From NCBI GenBank assembly GCA_023653785.1, contig JAMKCH010049270.1, positions 48,958 to 112,957 of the forward strand: a stretch of 64,000 nucleotides of DNA, in the 5' to 3' direction. Under the pieces are notes generated by a model that saw only the letters and a program-made list of their open reading frames with translations, was not told the DNA's origin and did not search any database. How positions within the stretch are numbered: position 1 is the stretch's first letter; the number at the start of each line of letters is the position of its first letter. Both the position numbers and the translations under genes were made by a program. Below, one piece after another: positions 50,238 through 61,680 of the stretch. This stretch comes from Ophioderma brevispina. Lineage: Eukaryota; Echinodermata; Ophiuroidea; Amphilepidida; Ophiodermatidae.

Positions 50238-51291
50238 CAGGGGGTCTCAGAAAAGAACGTAACCTCAGAAGAAACGGCATTTTGCTTATTAATCAATTCC
50301 CTTATCTGGTTTAGCTTATATAATGAAAAGATGTACATTTGGAACATATGGTGAACAACAAGAAAGAAAAACGGTGAAAAAATAACCAAACAGACTATTT
50401 CACTAAAAAGATGCAAACCTACTTTGTCCACGGCAGAGAAACATTGCACATTGTACTTCTTGGGATTTGAGCACACATAATCAGAGTTAATTAATTTGTT
50501 CACATGTAATGCTTAAAACGCACCTGAAACATGCACTAATTGTTCTTAAGAATGAAGTGACCTAAATCCTTCACCCTCTCCATCATTTAATGCAAATAAT
50601 GAATTTGGTTAAATAATGCATTGGGCGTGACTCCTACAATGGCATATGCTACTGGATTGATCTTGGGTTAAAGGACCCTCGGTCCCCCCCCCCTCGTGAA
50701 TGGGAAAGTTTTCCATCCTCACAGTAGGGGTTCATTAGAGGCTATCACGGGGCACAGAGAAACAAAAAAGTCTGGAGATGACTCTATCAAAGGTGGAGGA
50801 GAGAGATATGGTCGCAAAGAACAGAACAATCAGCTGCAAATAATGCTGCAGAGTGTAGAAAACTCAACACGAAAAAGGATAAACTCTAGACCCAGCAATG
50901 TGAACCTTGGAATTTGCGAGTATTATTGGCCAGGAGGGTCTTTAAACATTTTTATGCTGGGGGACTTTGCCTCCATGTTTCCTATGCTAATTTGCAAGCC
51001 GTGGACAAGTAGGTTGCATCATTTTTAGGGAAATAGGCATTGTTTGGTTATTTTTGTTTCACGATTCTTTCTTGTTTTCACCAGATGTTCAAAAGAGTAC
51101 ATATTTTCAGTATATAAAGCGACATCAGTTTTCCTCCCCCGTACTTTCTCTCGCCCTCTTTCCTTACTCCTCCTCTCCACTCCCTCTACCCCTAGTCCCA
51201 CGAGACTACCATCATGTCAAAAAAAGGATAGGAATGATAAGTAAGCCAAATGGCCGTTTCTGGAGGGTAATGTTCTTTCTGAGACACCCTG
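50238..51291. mobile_element. Mariner-like fold-back element, about 1.05 kb
   Basis: TA flanks CAGGGGGTCTCAGAAAAGAA at the left and TTCTTTCTGAGACACCCTG at the right. Inverted homology continues inward for about 170 bp through ACAAGAAAGA and AAAATAACCAAAC blocks. The right arm has about 90 bp of extra pyrimidine-rich sequence (51120-51215). The inside contains a possible TTAA-flanked insert (50672-50941). No transposase frame is visible. Confidence 0.75.
50672..50941. mobile_element. Possible TTAA-flanked insert, 270 bp
   Basis: TTAA stands at 50668-50671 and 50942-50945. The ends AGGACCCTCGG and GGAGGGTCT pair only imperfectly. The plus frame 50696-51028 crosses its right end, which argues against that frame being a gene. 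Confidence 0.4.
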
Positions 51292-51293
51292 TA

Positions 51294-52164
51294 GAACCTA
51301 ACATCATTTGCCTCTTCTTCACAAGTAAATCTTTTTGCATTGTTCACATTTGACTATCAGACTTCTTTCATTCTTGTTATTATTTACAATTGTAGAATTC
51401 CTCCTTTGCAAGTGAGGATAATATTTATGATATTCTTGACAAAAAAGCAACATTTTGTTGATACGATTGGCATGATGTCTTTATTGTAAACGATTAGTTC
51501 TTTGATGATTCGGACCCTGATTTTAACAGGGTAAAATGGTAGAGCCTCGTCGAATTTCTACAAGGAACCTGGATTTAGAATTAAGGATGTATCAATAAAG
51601 ATGTTGCACTGTATTTGTACTTCATTAAGGGTAGTTGAATACTTACTAACTAAATCATCCATTTTTCTCGCATTTTGCTTTTCCATCAACGTATCGAGTC
51701 GACTTACTTGTCCATATGTTCGTATGTGTTTTGGGGAAACCCTCTGATTTTCTTTTATCCATGTCGACCTCGGATGTTTGAAACCACGAGTTCGTGACTA
51801 AACCCTCGATTCGATTTGCTTGGATTTCAAATTGTTAACATTACTTTTTGAACAGGCCGCGACATTCTGTCGTTGTCATATTGAAAAACATCTTTACAAG
51901 TGTATTATAGTTTCACAGCGACAGAGCAGACTATTCTTATGGCATGTTCACCCCTATTGGTAAAATCTTGCGCTGTCCTTACATGAATGCTACCGTAATT
52001 AAACGATTTGTTGCGCGTGGTAGTTGGTTCGACGAAGAATGTTTACATTTTCAAAATAATCGTGCATGTATATACTAACGGCAGCCAGGCAGTGTAACTT
52101 TCGTAATCGGACGCGGATAACTGATAACAAAGATTCGATGTATACTTTTTTAAAAAGCTTGCAT
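51294..52164. other. No recognisable feature
   Basis: Plain AT-rich sequence. Confidence 0.4.
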
Positions 52165-52168
52165 TTAA

Positions 52169-52290
52169 AGGGACATAATGGCAAGAAAAAAAATGACGTT
52201 ATGAAAAGGACCCTAACTGAAATCACTTCCACGAGTTTGAAAATAATTTGGATGTTTACATTCTGTAAAAAACAGTAAAAACGGGAAGAG
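52169..52290. mobile_element. TTAA MITE, family 2 (copy 2), truncated
   Basis: TTAA at 52165-52168 followed by AGGGACATAATGGCA, then blocks matching 16336 onward (GGACCCT.ACTGAAAT.ACTTC and TGTTTACAT). The right end is missing, and the sequence passes into the Tc1 relic near 52290. Confidence 0.65.
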
Positions 52291-52309
52291 TTCCAGGGGG
52301 GGGGGGCAC

Positions 52310-53009
52310 TAACTCTTGTATTGTTTGAGGAAGATTTCCCTGTAATTGATGGCTCGGCATAAGGCATCTCAGCATGCTCGATATGGTTCAAATCAGGGAA
52401 GCAAGCAGGCAATGGTATCTGCTCCACCCCCTCTGCCTCAAGAAATTGTCTCACTACAGCCGCCCCGTCAGGAGTAACATTGTCGTCCCATACCATCACT
52501 GAGCTGCCACCACCTTGAGTCGATTCCTGAATGCAGTCATCTCGGAGGTTCTCACCACGTAATCGACGAACCGTTTGTCTTCCATCTTGATGGTCTAGGA
52601 TGTAGCGGCTCTCGCCAATAAACACAATATTTCGCCCGCATTCACAACATTTGGTCATTCGTCTTGCTCGTTAACCATGTTGAAGTAATCTCCGATCTGT
52701 AACAGTTTGGAGGGAAACCTTGATTCCATAGTGTCTTCTCCACAAACGACGAAGACGGCTTGTTGGCATTTTCCGGGCTCTACGCACAGATTAAGCAGTC
52801 AGTGATCATCTCGTCTGGTAGTCAATCGTGCTCGTCCTGAAGATTTTCTTGGCCTCAAATGACCCAACTCTCGATGATGTCTGAGGATTTTACAGACCGT
52901 ACTCTGCGATATTCCGATGAAATCAGTAACTTACTCTGGCTTCTTAGTACCCTTCCCGTTGGATTGCAAGTACTCTTCGGAGTATTGACAATGCCGTTGG
53001 ACGGGGCAT
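52310..53009 (-). pseudogene. Tc1-type transposase pseudogene
   Basis: From ATG at 53009 the minus strand reads MPRPTALSILRRVLAIQREG, then (after breaks) GISQSTVCKILRHHRELG. These are the paired-type helix-turn-helix region of Tc1 transposases, followed by the RPRKSSGRARLTT linker. The catalytic part begins at about 52658 with FIGESRYILDHQDGR..RLRGE and GGGSSVMVW, then DDNVTPDGAAVVRQFLE and CFPDLNHIEH. The first catalytic Asp of the usual FxDES motif is Gly. Some 40-50 residues usually found between VMVWG and the second Asp block are missing. There are frameshifts near the N-terminus. It cannot be active. Confidence 0.8.
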
Positions 53010-53295
53010 AGCTTAGAGAACCTCGGTGTCAGTTTTGTTGTAAAGGTAACAACCAACTCTGAAAAAAGGCTCCTTGCACAACGGCTTGGAGCAGGGAAAA
53101 CAGACGTCCGACATTTTATAGCTCCCAACAAAAGGCATTGTTACGTAATTCAAAATTATGCATGAATTTACTTCACCTGGGTAGTGGGGACTCAATATGT
53201 AATCATTCACCTACTTTAATATGATAACCGAGGCGTTCAATATTACGTTTTAAGATTGGGTCTGAAAAAAAAATCCAACTTTATGGGCAACAGTG
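53010..53295 (-). mobile_element. Tc1 element 5' end with terminal repeat
   Basis: On the minus strand the element starts CACTGTTGCCCATAAAGT just inside a TA at 53296-53297, as Tc1-type terminal repeats do. About 290 bp then lead to the transposase ATG. No matching opposite end was found near 52290, so that end is lost. Confidence 0.65.
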
Positions 53296-53297
53296 TA

Positions 53298-54440
53298 TTT
53301 AAGCCTACATGGTCTACGGGGATCACTCTGTCCTCTGTTGATATCTTTGGGCTGATTAACATGAAGTAAGTGTATATTTCCGGTTATAACATTCCCATAT
53401 ACGAACAATTTGAAACCAATTTTAAACCAATCGATCCAATATGAATGTTTACCCCCATGATGACCTTGAACAGTTTTTGTTTCAAAATGAATGTAGATAT
53501 AAGAAAATATACTTATTTAATCAGAGGAGCATGTCTGTACACCTTCCAACCTCGTGTGAAACATTACCAAAATTTCCCCTGTTAATTTACCCCCTCTGAA
53601 GCTACTTTTGATATCATTGCATTGCAAGTAAAACGGGCCCGGTTTTGAGCGGTTTCAAAATGGTGTAACAAGGATGTCCATTATTACCCTGATATTACGT
53701 CCATGACGTAACGTGTAAACTGAAGTTTAATCAGTCGTATGTCGGTCCTACTTCTATAGTTGTTTTTGTTAAGCTCGCCCAGAACGTGCCATATTAGAGG
53801 AACAAAATCAAGTTTTATATCCCCAGACTAAAAACACTCATCGAGGCTAACAAATTCTTGCAAAATCGCCTTGGAAGAAGAAATGTCCTGGGAGCAATGT
53901 AAGGGCGTTAGCTATAGTAGATTTCAAAATAAGTGAGACCTCATTAAAAGTTTTAGATCTGTTCATTCACCGTGAGAGGTAAGAGGAATTTTTTTAATGG
54001 CCACATGTAAAGAAGTTTATGGTACTCATACAATGTAGAGTAATATAGCAAGTAAATAAATGTTGACCTAAAATACATTATTTCACATCTAAAGCAGATT
54101 GGACGTTTCAATTGAAGTATCAGGATGAAAACACCAGCAATTATTTAATTAAAAGTTTTATTTGAACACTTTGACACTGCAAACTATCATTCGTTATCAC
54201 AGCATTGGAAAAATAATGCATTCTTATATCAATGCACACATAACACAACTAAGTTTTTATTTGGCTGTGAAAACCTGGCCAACCTTGTATTAAGAGATTA
54301 GCGGAAAGCTGAATGACATCCCGGCCAACCATGGCATATCATTAACAGACCATTGTATATCTGAATGCATCAGTTTCCAGTGACCCGATTCTGTACAGTA
54401 ACGTTGTAACATGGACAAAATGTGTTGTAATGGCAATAAA
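53298..54440. other. No recognisable feature
   Basis: Plain sequence with a palindromic CGGGCCCGG near 53636. Confidence 0.4.
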
Positions 54441-54510
54441 GGCCTAGTGTCCGCATGGCCGGGGATTGAACCCCATATCAATATCGACCGCGTCGAAATA
54501 TGCAAGGAGT
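54441..54510 (-). mobile_element. tRNA-like SINE fragment
   Basis: The minus strand reads GGGGTTCAATCCCCGG at about 54472-54457, a T-arm with a paired stem and a B box. The rest of a cloverleaf is not present. Confidence 0.4.
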
Positions 54511-54620
54511 TTCACTTAATTCGAAATCTACTATACCATTCCCCTAGGAGATCATGTCTGGTTAACTTGGTGATTGTTCCGACATCTACACACACTTCAC
54601 GTACTGTTTAAAAACTGCTG

Positions 54621-54673
54621 TCACCACCACCACCACCACCTCCACCACCACCACCACCACCACCACCACCAAC
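54621..54673. repeat. (CAC)n microsatellite
   Basis: A CAC run of 53 bp with one TCC interruption. Confidence 0.95.
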
Positions 54674-54775
54674 CATTTTGGCCATTGAACTTTAAACCTA
54701 TACATTGCCTGCAATATGGCCTGCAAGCGCCATGAGTGAACCGACGGGCTTATCTCAACCGACAAAAACAAATAT

Positions 54776-54810
54776 TGGGGGACGCCCCCCCTCCTCTGGC
54801 TATGCCACTG
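54776..54810 (-). mobile_element. Possible hAT-type element end
   Basis: The minus strand begins CAGTGGCATAGCCAGAGGAG and runs into G runs, much like the end of the hAT MITE at 8816. No matching partner or duplication was found. Confidence 0.3.
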
Positions 54811-55962
54811 ATTCACGGTTCTACGTATATAGATCAGTGGCAGTGTCGTATACATTACCACATTGAATAACATCCATTTATTTTTAATAAAGTGGCTTTT
54901 TTCAAGTTAGTCTGATTATTAAAGTTGCCGGCACTCAACTTATATTATTATTAATATTATAAGTTGGCTATCTTTTAAAATTGACCTTACTCAGATGATA
55001 CAGACAAGGATTCGTTTCGGAAAGAGTTCCATATGTATCTCCCTTTAAAATTGTTAGTACAAGAAACAAATTATGTGTTTGGTGGCCTTACACTAACAAT
55101 AAAGTGATTTATTGTAACATTCGTAATTCGAGACCCTTTTGTTGATTTAAGTAATCCATTATATTATTTTCTTTTACAATAATTATAGTCTACTTTGCCA
55201 TTCTACCATTTTAGCAAAAATCACACTGAACAAAGTATAGAATCCACTGTGTATTAACTCAAATTGCTGATGAATTAGAGGCGCCGACATTTTGCCATAT
55301 TTGGCAGTCTGTCCTAAACAAGGCGAGGACTCATCTCTCCAAATTCATATAATGTTGAAAATCATCGGCACACAGACGCACACCGTGACAGATGGATCGG
55401 AAAGGAAGTTCGAGAGGATGGGTGAAAAATGATAATAGCCAATGTTCTACCGCATAATGATTGATAGAACAAAGCTTATTAAGTATTAACAACTGTAATG
55501 CTATATTAAAGACATTTAATGCGAATAGCCATTGAAGGGATAAGGCGAAGGCTTTGTTGATTGATGTTAAACAACTTAAAAATGAATCATAAATAATAAT
55601 ATTATGGGCACAAAGGAAGAACACTGTCAGTACATTAATTTGTAAACGCAAGTTAAAGAAGAATCAAATAAACGTTAAAGGATTCGTCTTCATTTTTTCG
55701 TATTGCATAACAGATGTCCTTCAGTTTTCAGTTTGCTGGTCTCTTATTGTAAATTGTAGTATATTTTATTGATTTCTTTGTTCTTCGGTTGTCAGGTAGG
55801 TACTCGCAGGTGTAAATCCTTCTTTATTTTAGATCAGTCTAAAGTTGGGCGTAAATAGGTTGTCAAATTCTTTTCATTGTCCTGTCTTCTTTATTACAAG
55901 GTGGATTGCGTTTTATTTTTTAGTAGTATTTAGAGAATAAAGATATGAATTTGGGAACCTGT
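54811..55962. other. No recognisable feature
   Basis: Plain AT-rich sequence. The minus frame 55331-55651 shows no domain. Confidence 0.4.
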
Positions 55963-56125
55963 GTAGAAATAATCATAGTCTGCCGTACACATAGTCCATC
56001 TACAACGGTAAAGAATAGGGCACTCGTTTCATTTGACTCTTCACGCAACATTAGTTTCACGCTTTATTCCGTTGTCGTCTATGGAGACCGAACTGTGGCT
56101 CCCGGCAGACTACCTTCACACCTGT
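55963..56125. mobile_element. Decayed copy of the 22154-22326 inverted-repeat element
   Basis: Shares CACGCAACATTAGTTTCAC and CCGTTGTCGTCTATGGAG with the minus strand of the other copy, but its own ends (CTGCCGTACACATAG and GCAGACTACC) have lost most of the pairing. Confidence 0.6.
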
Positions 56126-56159
56126 ACTCTTTTTACGGCGAACTGAAAGCAAGGTGATA

Positions 56160-57190
56160 CCATTATTTGAAGGACGAGGCCGGAGGCCGATTTTTTCCAA
56201 GCAAAAAAAAGGTTCTCTTTTTTTACACAGCCGATTGCAAATCGGCTGTGTTCTGTTTCACTAGCGTTCTTCTTCTTCTTCTTTCTTTCTGTCAATCTGC
56301 TTGTAGCTCAGCACTGGCTTGACCAATAGTGACCATATTTGTACTAAATGACCGCTCAGCGAACCATCACCTGTCACATGACTTTGACCCACATCTGACC
56401 TTTGACCTCGCCACAGGGTTCAAATATGTCATTTAAATCGTAAAAATATCTTCTTCTACAGTATTATTCCGATATCAACTAAACTTGTTCAGAGGAACCA
56501 CTGAGCCATGCTTCATATAGGGTGTTAATGAATAAGGCATCAAATGTCATTAAGGGGGTCATTTCCGGTCTGAAAGCCAAAATATATCATTTAATTGGCA
56601 AAAATATCTTCTTCTACAGGCTTGTTCAGAGGAACCACTGACCCATGCTACATATAGGGTGTTCAGGAATAAGGAGTCAAAGGTCATTAAGGGGTCACGT
56701 CCGGTCAAAAACCAAAAATATTTAAAAACTTTCAAATTTTTTATCTCAAAATCTAAAAATAGCAGAGTGACATAACCTTCAGATATGCATGTATGTTAGC
56801 CGATGTATGCAAGGTATTTTTATTTTGGGGGTCAAAGGTCATTTACAGGTCATTTCCGGTTTTGAGCTAAATAACTTTCAAAATTTTTATCTCCAGAACT
56901 AAGCATAGTAGAATTTTTTCTTTTGAATCGGAACAATGCATTTGGCTTGTGTACATGAGGTTTTTTATATCGGGGTCAAAGGTCATTAAGGGGGTCAAAG
57001 GGTCAGTTTTGAAAAAAAATGCTAAAATTGAGACTAAATTGGCTATATCTCAGCCTATAGAAGACAGATAAAGCCCGTTAAAGCAGCTTCAGATCCTTCA
57101 CCAAAATTGTGCTCAACATGGAGTCAAAGGTCATGGGTCATATTTACCATCGGCTGTGTACCAGTGGCCTCTGGCCACATCACTTCTAGT
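56160..57190. mobile_element. Repeat element rich in AGGTCA half-sites
   Basis: Begins near a perfect ACACAGCCGA/TCGGCTGTGT hairpin (about 56225-56251) and ends with ATCGGCTGTGT and a GTGGCCTCTGGCCAC palindrome, so the ends share the CGGCTGTG motif. The body is a series of degenerate blocks with GTCAAAGGTCATTAAGGG and GGTCATTTCCGGT. These form direct repeats of the nuclear-receptor half-site, for example DR1 at 56396-56408 (inverse) and DR5 at 56681-56697 and 56836-56852. No coding capacity. Confidence 0.6.
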
Positions 57191-59589
57191 TAACTATTTT
57201 TCATTATTTTATTTTCTGCTTCTATTCCACTCTTTCCCTTTACATTCACAGTGATGTTGCATCTGCCGCATGGCTTGCTTCCCTTTTTAATATTTTCATC
57301 CCTCAACTTTTCAAATTTAACAGCATGTTTACAGAGGAATAACATTACATTAAAAAAGACCAATCACTAGTTAGCCTGAAACAACTATTTAATTGATCTC
57401 ATGGCGAGTGAAGATACATGATCAGCAGCGCATGAGCTCTATGCACCCCTATTTCACGTCAGCATATATTTAGAAGCAGAACTCTTTTCACAGAGGAGTT
57501 CATGCTAGGCTGAAATTAACATGGATACATACAATTACAAGATACATGTAGCTGTACTATAATGCGAAATTTACACTTTAAATATGAATGTTTCGCGCCG
57601 GGGTTTCGCGCCAATAAAGTTGATATCGCAGAGTATTGGCTAAATAATTGTTTAAGATGTCTGAATGCTGTTTTTTTTATTGTCAGAAATCAAAGCACGC
57701 GTGTCAATTTGGAAAAGCCCATACTGGTACTCCTCCCCCTACAGGGGTCAAGGGAATGGTAATTAACTTCTAATGATGACAAAGGTTAAATAATATATAA
57801 GCATCTTAATACAAAGATTAATTAAAATGGGAATTTTAATGGAAACAAACATTGGCATTTATATTTCTTTTGTATTTCCGTTTGTAATGACTGTTTCCAT
57901 ATCCAAAGTAGATGTCATTAGTACTAATTCGTAATATTAACTTTTACACAGTTCGTTTTCAGTGTGACAAATAATTGACCAAACGAGAGTTTCCTTCTTC
58001 AATAACTTCTTTTAATTTCACTGCATACAATTTACCTTCAAATGTTCCTTACATTACAAGTGGTGGTTGTGGTGGTGGTCCAAAATTTCCATTTTCTATG
58101 AAGTTTAACAAATATCGATTTTTTTTTTTACATCGGAGGTCATCCTTTTTTGAATGGATTTAAAAAAGAGTTTTCAATCTTGATCAATGGTTGTAAACAT
58201 TTAGTGACTTTACAATTAATGGGAAATGTGATACGTTTTTACTAAAGTAAACAAACAAACAAACAAAAACAGCTTAAAATGCAATCGGTCTACCTCTCTT
58301 GTTTAGCCGAATGATTATAGTGATGACACTTTTATTTTATACAAATGATTCAAGAAAACTATCGTCTTGATGAGCAACCTTTCAAAAATGACATGTTATC
58401 TCTTTTATAAACACCTCCAAATACCTGCAGCCTCTGATAAAAACCTAGAGAGAATCCATCGCGTGAGGATCTAAGGATCATTATCAAAGATGACCTATAT
58501 CGTATGTTTACTTTATTTCGTTTCGTTTTCCGGAATAAAGGAGAATATTTTAGAAATAGGTTAAGGAGTGTTTCAGGTTACATACATCACTTCATTGTGA
58601 CATACATATATTGGATTATCGCTGGTAATCAATAAAACACCAATCGAAATATTCCATTTGAAACACTATGACAGTACAAGCGACTATTGGAGTGTGCAGA
58701 CTGTGAATACACATTGGCAGTACGTGTATCAACTTGTGGATTAAATCAGCTCACATCGTACGGGTAGATACACAGGCACTGCCATTTCTCAATAATGTTG
58801 CTCGAGTTTCACTAAAGCTATGGTATCGTACTGAAAAGAAGATATCAATCTTGTAGGGTTCAATTCATTATAATATTATGGCTTTTCAGTCTTGTAAGTA
58901 CTGCATAATTATGCGAGCATACATGATATGATTAATTCTACAAAGCATACAAAATGTGATCAATTTCAAAGATCGTAACACAAACTCTCAATTTTCGTAA
59001 ATTGATGAATGTCATGCACCCTTTTCCTTCGATAACTTCATCCTATATTCCATTCGCTGACTCATAAATGAATATTATGGTACATATGAACTACCAGAGT
59101 GTAAAACAAATACAAAGAGAAGCATGCAGTATTTAACCACTAAAATCCCTGTTTTAAATCCATCTTAATGCCCGAAGACATAGGTTTTAACGTGGGATAT
59201 GGCGCATTACTCGACTATGACTACATGTACACGTGCAACCAAGAACCGAAATTATTCATGAAGGACCCTTCTCTTCAAAATCATTGTCCTATATATTTAA
59301 TTCGCAGACTCATAATTGACCTACAAACATAAAGATTGTACCATCCGGTTAAAATGCCAAGAAACCAACTTCGTTCAAAAGCTCAAGTTAAACCTAAATG
59401 GCCTTTGACCCAAATGTGTAAATACCATGTTCATATGTAGGATGCAATAAATAAGCAGGTGCTATTTAGATCCATTGATATTTGTGAGGGTGGAATCATT
59501 TATGCATTTGGAAATGACACAAGTGATCCCTAAATCACCTTTGATACAATAATGTCGAATACGCCATCTCCATTTCTATGCTATGATAT
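57191..59589. other. No recognisable feature
   Basis: Plain AT-rich sequence without recognised repeats or exons. Confidence 0.45.
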
Positions 59590-59735
59590 CCTTTATGATG
59601 TACTGAGCACCTGTCTTCCTTTGTAACTCATAGGATCACCCTGCTCCTGTCCACCACTGTTACTCTATTTAAAACATCTTTTCACTTTTCTCATTTGTGG
59701 TCCATGTTTCTGTTCCATATGACAATCTACATGTA
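59590..59735 (-). pseudogene. LINE polymerase fragment (YGTETWT motif)
   Basis: The minus strand reads LSYGTETWTTNEKSEKMF, which matches the YGxETWTL...K motif of the C-terminal region of several LINE polymerases. It ends at the junction with the GC-rich LINE. The reading is short and there are stops downstream. Confidence 0.5.
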
Positions 59736-59737
59736 TG

Positions 59738-61300
59738 TAGCGGCCGCAGCCGAGATGCTGTTCACCGCGTAGCGTCCCCGCCCATCACCAAGCCAGGGAC
59801 GCCAGACGGAACCCGCCGGACGTCCCGAGCAATCAAGCCAATGCATTCAAAGGTGCAAAAACCCCCGCCTGGGCATGGTAACCTCCAATATGCGATGTCC
59901 GAGACCACCCGATCCATCGCACGATGGGCAACAGAAGACGAGACCGGAGGGACATCTCCACACATGCGCCCACGCCAGGACATGTTCCGTATTCGCACAC
60001 AAGAAGCCACGGTGTACGTGCCATCAAGCCCATCCCGCAGCTCCCTCACCATGGTCCAGGCCCCAGATCCATACTCAGGACACTCTCCACACAGTCTCAG
60101 AAGAACCCCAGCTTCGCTGAACCGGAGACACCAGATTGCCACAAGTGGCGTAGCCCACTGCAGGCACCCCAAGCTCGTCCACTGCGCGACGGGAAGCCCT
60201 TCTCGCCGTCGGCAACACAGGAGGACCCCAAGTACTTGAAGTCCTTGACCTCCCTGAGTTGGGCATCGCCTGCAGTGCAGACAAGGTGACGACCACCCCA
60301 CTCGCCGACGACCACACATTCCGCCCTCCCGGCATCCAGATTCAGGCCGACCACGTCCACAGCAGTCCCAAGCGATGCCAGCAGACCTCTAGCACCACAC
60401 ACCAGACCGGCAGCCAGAGCCAGACCACCCGCACAGTCAAGGTCCGCGAGATGCCGACCCCAGTAACGCCCAGAACACCCGGGCCCGACGGCGAATCCCC
60501 TGTCGCCACAACCCCCCCCCCCCCCCCCCGTGGTCCCATCCACGGTCCGGACGGGTCATCACACATGACGGCAAGTGCCCCGACAGCCCCGTCCGGGACA
60601 CCACAGCTGTCAAGAACATGCAGCACACATCCCCGCCGACACCGCCCACAAACACAACCGAAGTTTCCCTCCCGGAAATCCCCAACTCCCCACGACCCCC
60701 GAGGGTAAGCATCCGAGGCAGTGCCGACCCGCGAAAACCACTCCGACTCCGTCAGAGAATGGGATCCAGCGCAACTCCTCCGCAGTTCCGGGGCCGCTGA
60801 AGGCCGTCCTTCCCCGGCAGAGGAGCGACGAACAATGCCGACAAGGCAGCCGGCCTGTCTCCCATGTAGGTGTTGCTACCAAACTCCAAAACAGCCGATC
60901 AGACTCCCCACACCACTGCAGGAATGCCGTCGGGAACAGGCGTCCCGGTGCGCTCAGTTTCCCTAGACAGACCTGAAGCCCCCCATCCCCACAGCGAAAG
61001 GCCCAGCTCGGACGGGAAGGGGGCCCGACACCCTGCGGTTGAAGAAAGGTTCACCAAGGCCAGTGCCACTCTGAACCGGCCTGCCAAGCAGAGATCCAAA
61101 AGTGCCGAAACCATGCGCCGAGGAGCTGCCCCACCGTTGATTCCCACAGGTGGGGCAGCCGCCCCCCCCCCCCCGCCACCCCCCACCCACCCCTCCCCCG
61201 GCAGCAGCATGCCCGCTCTCAAGACGCAGGGTGCCAAGCGCTCCAGCCCCGGACCCAACATGCTCCCCAAGCACCACTGTGCAAGCAACATGACGCAAGC
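59738..61300 (-). pseudogene. GC-rich LINE reverse transcriptase relic
   Basis: A sharply GC-rich island. On the minus strand several frames join into the usual polymerase order: LVNLSS (palm start), DLDCAGGLALAAG, VGLNLDAGRAECVV, LREVKDFKYLGSS, RAWGACSGLRHLWQS, YGSGAWTMVRELRDGLDGTY, MSWRG, GDVPPVSSSVAH and VVSDIAYW...GLIARDVRRVPS. The DLDYADDLAL catalytic block has become DLDCAGGLAL, so both catalytic aspartates of YADD are lost. Frameshifts and C/G runs (60506-60528, 61161-61177) break it. The long plus-strand frames here are shadows of this GC-rich sequence. Confidence 0.75.
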
Positions 61301-61534
61301 AAGGATCTTGACAATACCAGTGTTAAGAAGTAGAGAGTTCTATATGAGTGAACGTCCTAGGCCCGTGGAATCCCTTAGTAAAATTTTACGACATGCATCA
61401 GTGGTTCCATCGAGGTCATGCTTTATTCGGTACCGTCTTTAGAAATTACACGGTCTTGGGACAATCCGATACGGGGCAAACAGGTTTCTCACACCGGGAT
61501 GTGTCGCCTATAGACAGTATGAAGTCAGTCCTCA

Positions 61535-61680
61535 GCCACGTTGGTGGACAAAATGCACGCATTCCAGGACTACAATACATTAAGCTGTCAATATATCCAT
61601 GTGTAGCATTTTTACAGGGATCATGGACAGGTGAATGTATGTAGTCCTGGAATGCGTCTATCGTGTCCACCAACATGGCT
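61535..61680. repeat. Inverted-repeat hairpin, about 40-bp arms
   Basis: TTGGTGGACA..AT..ACGCATTCCAGGACTACA on the left (about 61536-61576) is matched in inverse orientation at about 61636-61680, with about 60 bp between. It resembles a very short MITE. No target duplication was found. Confidence 0.6.

Noticed and set aside
50696..51028. 110-codon plus-strand frame
   Set aside because: Crosses the right boundary of a probable TTAA insert inside a fold-back element.
59697..61442. Long overlapping plus-strand frames rich in Pro, Arg and His
   Set aside because: They are shadows of GC-rich LINE sequence whose recognisable protein motifs lie on the minus strand.
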